In this document: piece by piece, positions 60,865 through 64,000 of the stretch
Numbering within the stretch: the first letter of the stretch is position 1
Layout: every line of letters begins with the position of its first letter
Source: Nocardia sp. CY41
Lineage (GTDB): Bacteria; Actinomycetota; Actinomycetes; Mycobacteriales; Mycobacteriaceae
Reading direction: 5' to 3'
DNA length: 64,000 nucleotides
Assembly (NCBI RefSeq): GCF_009829325.1
Contig: NZ_VUOS01000006.1
Coordinates: 310,001-374,000 of the forward strand
Made by a program: the position numbers and the translations under genes
Notes under the pieces: generated by a model
The model's database searches: none
What the model was told of the DNA's origin: nothing
What the model saw: the letters and a program-made list of their open reading frames with translations, nothing else

Positions 60865-61997
60865 TCTACATACCGCACGGGTGGCTCATCGCGGCATTCA
60901 CCGTGGCCATGATCTGGAAAGCGAATCAGTATCGCCGCAACAAGGACGTCGCTCTGCTCGCGGTGGTCGGGGCGTTCTTCTTCCTCGCGTCGGGATATTC
61001 CTTCGGAGAGTACGTCCAGGATCGCTCGGACCCGTGGTTGCTGACCGCGATGGAATACGAGTTCATCGGCACCGTGCTGCTGGTGGGCGGCAAGGTCTGC
61101 ATCGTCGCGTTCTTCGTGCTGGCCGCGCGGCACACCGCGCAGACGAAGAAGATCCTGCTCGCCATCGCCGTTCCGCTGCTCGCCTCCATCGCCGTGCTGG
61201 CGGTATGTGCTGTCGCCGCGGGCCCGGACGCGAAGCCCTATGGGTTCACCGACCCTGCCGTGGTCGGTTTCTCGCTGGGGGAGAAAGTGATCACCGTGCC
61301 GATCGGGGTATTGATCGTTTTCTATTGCGTCGCATACCTGCGCCTGCTGTCGGGGACGCCTGCGCACGGGATCATGCTGGCAGTGATAGGCGCGGTGCTG
61401 ATGCTCGCCGCCACCGTGGCGTTCACGATTCAGCTCGGGTATTACGCCGCATCGGCGAAGCCGCCGCGAGCGCTCGTCGTGCTCGGTCGATGGGAGGTCT
61501 ATCTGGGGCAGTTCATCTTCCTTCTGGGTGTGTCGTGGTATGGCTTGGTGATGCGGATCCGAGCCGTGGTCGTCGGCCTCGGGGCGCTGCGTGACGTTCT
61601 GCTGCTCTGGCGGCTGTGGCGTTTCGCGGTCGGCGTGATCACCCGGTTCCTTCCGGAACGGCCGAACCCCGGTTTCCGTCTCCGGCAACCGTTGGCGGCC
61701 GTCCTGGAACGGCGTCAAGCGATGATGGTCGACATCCGCGATGCCCTGATGCTGCTCAGTCCCCAGGTCGACCCGACATCCACCGCCACTCTGTCGGGGT
61801 ACGCGCGCGAACTGCAGCGCGTCGCCACGGCCAATCGCGAGCGGCCGGTGTTGTACGGCGAGCCGCACCGCGCGGCCGTGGACAAGGCTGATACGTTCGA
61901 CGCCGACCGTAAACTGCTCGTGGCCTTGGCGGCCAGCCTGGGGGAGGACATGATTCGGGTGCGTCGTCGATGGTTCCGCCCCGCCGCGAAGGTGTGA
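60861..61997 (+). CDS. Multi-pass membrane protein, MAB_1171c/DUF6545-like
   Basis: This 378-residue protein has about seven N-terminal helices (from WLIAAFTVAMIW to FLLGVSWYGLVM) followed by a cytosolic C-terminal domain of about 140 residues. The C-terminal part (FLPERPNPGFRLRQPLAAVL, RRQAMMVDIRDALMLLSPQV) fits the MAB_1171c-like domain. Related genes often sit beside XRE regulators and ImmA peptidases. They are annotated as putative transporters without proof. A sensor role is equally possible. The GTG at 60861 overlaps the peptidase stop. Confidence 0.78.
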   Translation: MIYIPHGWLIAAFTVAMIWKANQYRRNKDVALLAVVGAFFFLASGYSFGEYVQDRSDPWLLTAMEYEFIGTVLLVGGKVCIVAFFVLAARHTAQTKKILLAIAVPLLASIAVLAVCAVAAGPDAKPYGFTDPAVVGFSLGEKVITVPIGVLIVFYCVAYLRLLSGTPAHGIMLAVIGAVLMLAATVAFTIQLGYYAASAKPPRALVVLGRWEVYLGQFIFLLGVSWYGLVMRIRAVVVGLGALRDVLLLWRLWRFAVGVITRFLPERPNPGFRLRQPLAAVLERRQAMMVDIRDALMLLSPQVDPTSTATLSGYARELQRVATANRERPVLYGEPHRAAVDKADTFDADRKLLVALAASLGEDMIRVRRRWFRPAAKV

Positions 61998-62001
61998 GCT
62001 G

Positions 62002-62991
62002 ATGTTTCGAGCAGAAGTCGTCGGATGCGGTATCGGAGGGGCATGTGCCGCCCTCGCGATGGCGAAAGTGGGTGCCACGGTCCAGGTCTACGAGAGCGCG
62101 GAGCGCACGGCCGAAGTGGGCGGATGGGTCACGCTCGGCCCCGCCGCATCGACCGCGCTGGACCAGATCGGACTGGGGGAGCGAGTCAGGGCGGTCGGCT
62201 TCCCGGTGGTCAGCGTCAGCACCGTCGACACGGTCACCGGGCGGGCGGGCTCCTTCGCGCGTACCGAGCCCGGTCATCGCTGGTCCAGTACCCACGTGTG
62301 GCGCAGAGATCTCCTGGCCGTATTGCGCGAAGGCTTGGACCGAGCCGATATTCCCTGCGCATACGGAACCCGGGCCGAGCCCGGCGAACGCACGGGTGAT
62401 CTGCTGGTCGGCGCGGACGGCGCGCGTTCGGCTATCCGGCGCATGCTCGGTGATCGCCGCGAGCCCACCTACACCGGCCAACTGATCCGGTACGGGCACT
62501 TCCCGGCTCCGGTGCGCGGGCTGCCGACGAACGTGCTGCACTTCTGGTCGCATCCGGACGGAGTGGTGGGGTATGTGGGGGACGATCGCGACGGATCGTT
62601 CTGGTTCAGCAGACGAAACGTCGCTTCCGCGGCCGCAGCGATCGATCCCGATGTGTTCCTCGAGGCGCTGCGCCTCACGCCGGTGCTGGACGTGCTGGAG
62701 CGTTCCGAGGTGAGCGCACCCATCGCGCTGTACGAACTCGAACCCGAGGGAAGCTGGCACAACGCGGACACCGTGCTGATCGGCGATGCGGCGCATGCTG
62801 TTTCACCGGCGGCGGGACGGGGGGCGACTGCTGCCGTCGAGGACGCGATCGTCTTGGCGAAGACCCTGCGTGGGGCGGATTCCATCGCCCTGGCACTGGA
62901 GTCCTACACGAAAGTCCGTCGCCCCATAGCGCAAGCGACCTATCGGCCGGGGTCCGCTCCGCGCGTCTCGGCGGCGGACCTGCGGCTGTGA
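62002..62991 (+). CDS. FAD-dependent monooxygenase (aromatic hydroxylase type)
   Basis: This 329-residue flavoprotein has the N-terminal FAD motif EVVGCGIGGACAALAMAKVG, the GWVTLGPAAS block, the second motif VGADGARSAIR (DG motif) and VLIGDAAHAVSPAAGRGATAAVEDA (GD motif), all typical of PHBH-like hydroxylases. It is slightly short for the family (about 380), with a compact C-terminus. It starts 4 bp after the membrane-protein stop. Substrate unknown. Confidence 0.88.
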   Translation: MFRAEVVGCGIGGACAALAMAKVGATVQVYESAERTAEVGGWVTLGPAASTALDQIGLGERVRAVGFPVVSVSTVDTVTGRAGSFARTEPGHRWSSTHVWRRDLLAVLREGLDRADIPCAYGTRAEPGERTGDLLVGADGARSAIRRMLGDRREPTYTGQLIRYGHFPAPVRGLPTNVLHFWSHPDGVVGYVGDDRDGSFWFSRRNVASAAAAIDPDVFLEALRLTPVLDVLERSEVSAPIALYELEPEGSWHNADTVLIGDAAHAVSPAAGRGATAAVEDAIVLAKTLRGADSIALALESYTKVRRPIAQATYRPGSAPRVSAADLRL

Positions 62992-63007
62992 CCCGAGCGG
63001 CAGCCGG

Positions 63008-63541
63008 TCACTCGGATGCCGGAGGTTCCTCGCCCGTGGTCTCCGGCCGGCGGTAGAGCTCGTGCTGCTGGAGATCACGCAGGATGTTGCCGACTATGGC
63101 CCCGAACGTCGACCTGCCGAGTTCGTTCAGTGTGCCGAGTTCGGACAGCCGGAAGCCGATCGCCTCCACGCCCGCCTCGGAGAGTTCCGCCGCCAGCCGC
63201 GATTCCCTACCGGCTTGCTGTGCGGCGGCGCCGTCGAGGAATTCGCGCACGTCGACGCCCAGCGCCACGGAAATCCCCTCGATGGTGCGGAAACTGGGGT
63301 TGCGGACGCGTCCGAGCCGGATATGCGAGACCTGAGCCGGGCTGAGTGGATAGCCGAGCGCGGTCGAGCGTTCGGCGATGTCCTTGTTGGAGTAGCCCCG
63401 TGCATCCCGCTGCTGGGCAGCGGCGATCACCCGATTGAGGTGCCGCGCGATCGGACCGGCGTCTTCCGTCGGCTCCTCGGCGATGTCCTCTCCGTCCCCA
63501 GACACGACCTGTGCCACCAACCTCCTGATTCGGCCCGTCAC
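63008..63541 (-). CDS. XRE-family regulator converging on the monooxygenase
   Basis: This 177-residue protein has a Cro/C1-type HTH (about residues 45-100: GYSNKDIAERSTALGYPLS, PAQVSHIRLGRVRNPSFRTI) and a C-terminal helical domain (AELSEAGVEAIGFRLSELG). The GTG at 63541 or the one at 63517, just after AGGAGG, may be the true start. It converges on the ImmA/MAB_1171c/monooxygenase unit. Half-sites upstream (63564-63626) are probable operators. Candidate substrate of the ImmA peptidase (inference). Confidence 0.85.
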   Translation of the reverse strand: MTGRIRRLVAQVVSGDGEDIAEEPTEDAGPIARHLNRVIAAAQQRDARGYSNKDIAERSTALGYPLSPAQVSHIRLGRVRNPSFRTIEGISVALGVDVREFLDGAAAQQAGRESRLAAELSEAGVEAIGFRLSELGTLNELGRSTFGAIVGNILRDLQQHELYRRPETTGEEPPASE

Positions 63542-63563
63542 CGTGGAAACATGGTATCCGGCG

Positions 63564-63626
63564 GTAAAGGATCAGAGCGCATCGGCTAGATATCTATCGC
63601 TTTACAATCAGATCCTATCGCTCTAC
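63564..63626. promoter_or_regulatory. Repeated half-sites upstream of the XRE gene
   Basis: CTATCGCTTTAC (63594-63605) and CTATCGCTCTAC (63615-63626) form a direct repeat with a 21-bp period. GTAAAGGAT (63564-63572) is the inverted form. A perfect TAGATATCTA lies at 63587-63596. The patch is AT-rich relative to its surroundings. Confidence 0.55.
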
Positions 63627-63748
63627 GCTCGTATCCGAACCGATTAGGAAGACGTCGTCACAAACCGGCTCCGTGTATCGACTGTGGAGGGGATAGCCGA
63701 TCCACGAAGCCGGGCTTCGAAGAGTGGACCGACGACAATCGGGGAAGT

Positions 63749-63783
63749 CGAAGGGCAGACGGACGAGCGCCGTCTGCCCTTCG
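63749..63783. terminator. Strong hairpin near the right edge
   Basis: A perfect 14-bp stem (63749-63762 with 63770-63783) closes a 7-nt loop. It lies 11 bp beyond the end of a small minus-strand frame, for which it would be the terminator. Confidence 0.65.
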
Positions 63784-63793
63784 GTGTGCGGGC

Positions 63794-63943
63794 TCAGTCC
63801 ATTCGGCTCAACCGCGCGATGATCGTCGCCGCCATCGACGCGGGATCGCCGTGGTGTGATCGGGGATCCGCTGGCCGACTGTGGGTATCCCCGGCGGCCG
63901 GTGGACGCGTTCGCCGTTCCGTGCCGCAGTGGATCGCTGGCAT
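63794..63943 (-). CDS. Possible small protein, 49 residues, frame open to the window edge
   Basis: This minus-strand frame ends in GDPASMAATIIARLSRMD, with high third-position GC, followed 11 nt later by a strong hairpin. The ATG at 63943 has no good ribosome site, and the frame continues without a stop to the window edge, so a longer gene entering from the right is possible. Weak evidence. Confidence 0.35.
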   Translation of the reverse strand: MPAIHCGTERRTRPPAAGDTHSRPADPRSHHGDPASMAATIIARLSRMD

Positions 63944-64000
63944 ACTGATCAAATGGCCATGATATGGGGGAACGCCGTTCGATGGGTGTCGGATACTCAG

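Overview
The window looks like chromosome of a mycolic-acid actinobacterium, most likely Nocardia or a close relative such as Rhodococcus. The sequence is very GC-rich with strong G/C in third codon positions. It encodes an antigen-85-type mycolyltransferase, a secreted LGFP-repeat cell-wall protein, a ChoD-type cholesterol oxidase, a MarP-like periplasmic protease and an F420-type luciferase-like oxidoreductase. Many starts are GTG or TTG and many genes overlap by ATGA or GTGA. I found no rRNA, tRNA, CRISPR array or insertion sequence.

Layout. 1-8.0 kb: an edge-truncated zinc alcohol dehydrogenase, the LGFP protein, the divergent lysG/lysE lysine-export pair, a luciferase-like oxidoreductase, a TetR/SDR pair around a palindromic operator, a CurA-like reductase, a membrane protein and a DUF574 methyltransferase. 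8.1-16.8 kb: an IclR regulator diverges from an eight-gene organosulfur operon (ABC importer, DszB-like desulfinase, two flavin monooxygenases, class II aldolase-like protein, leaderless binding-protein-like protein) that ends in a hairpin. 16.8-22.5 kb: two tiny membrane proteins, an AfsR/SARP-type giant regulator and two putative targets (FMN reductase, DHFR-like protein) that share a direct-repeat element. 22.5-36.6 kb: mixed functions, including DUF5996, a methyltransferase-TetR pair with a 30-bp operator, lipB, a duplicated four-helix protein, a PucR regulator diverging from a degenerate AMP-binding protein, a ZIP transporter, the mycolyltransferase, an SDR/SnoaL operon ending in an NmrA fragment, and a VOC protein. 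36.8-40.9 kb: choD, a GNAT protein, an epimerase-like protein and a MarP-like protease. 41.0-47.8 kb: a GntR-led operon of ferredoxin, NosL-fused binding protein, ABC importer and AprA-like flavoprotein with HEAT repeats. 48.0-51.5 kb: a PLP desulfhydrase coupled to a QsdR-like TetR, then an acyl-CoA dehydrogenase. 51.7-64 kb: a LAL/LuxR regulator, an epoxide hydrolase, membrane proteins, XRE regulators, a broken LysR gene, and an ImmA/IrrE peptidase - MAB_1171c-like membrane protein - FAD monooxygenase cassette.

The main theme is sulfur scavenging. The 9.1-16.8 kb operon could import an organosulfur compound, oxidise it with two flavin monooxygenases and remove sulfur as sulfite with the DszB-like enzyme, whose Cys/His/Arg/Gly residues align with those I recall for DszB. 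The 41-47.8 kb operon combines a sulfonate-type importer with an AprA/AprB-like redox pair. A D-cysteine-desulfhydrase-like gene follows. All substrate assignments are inference.
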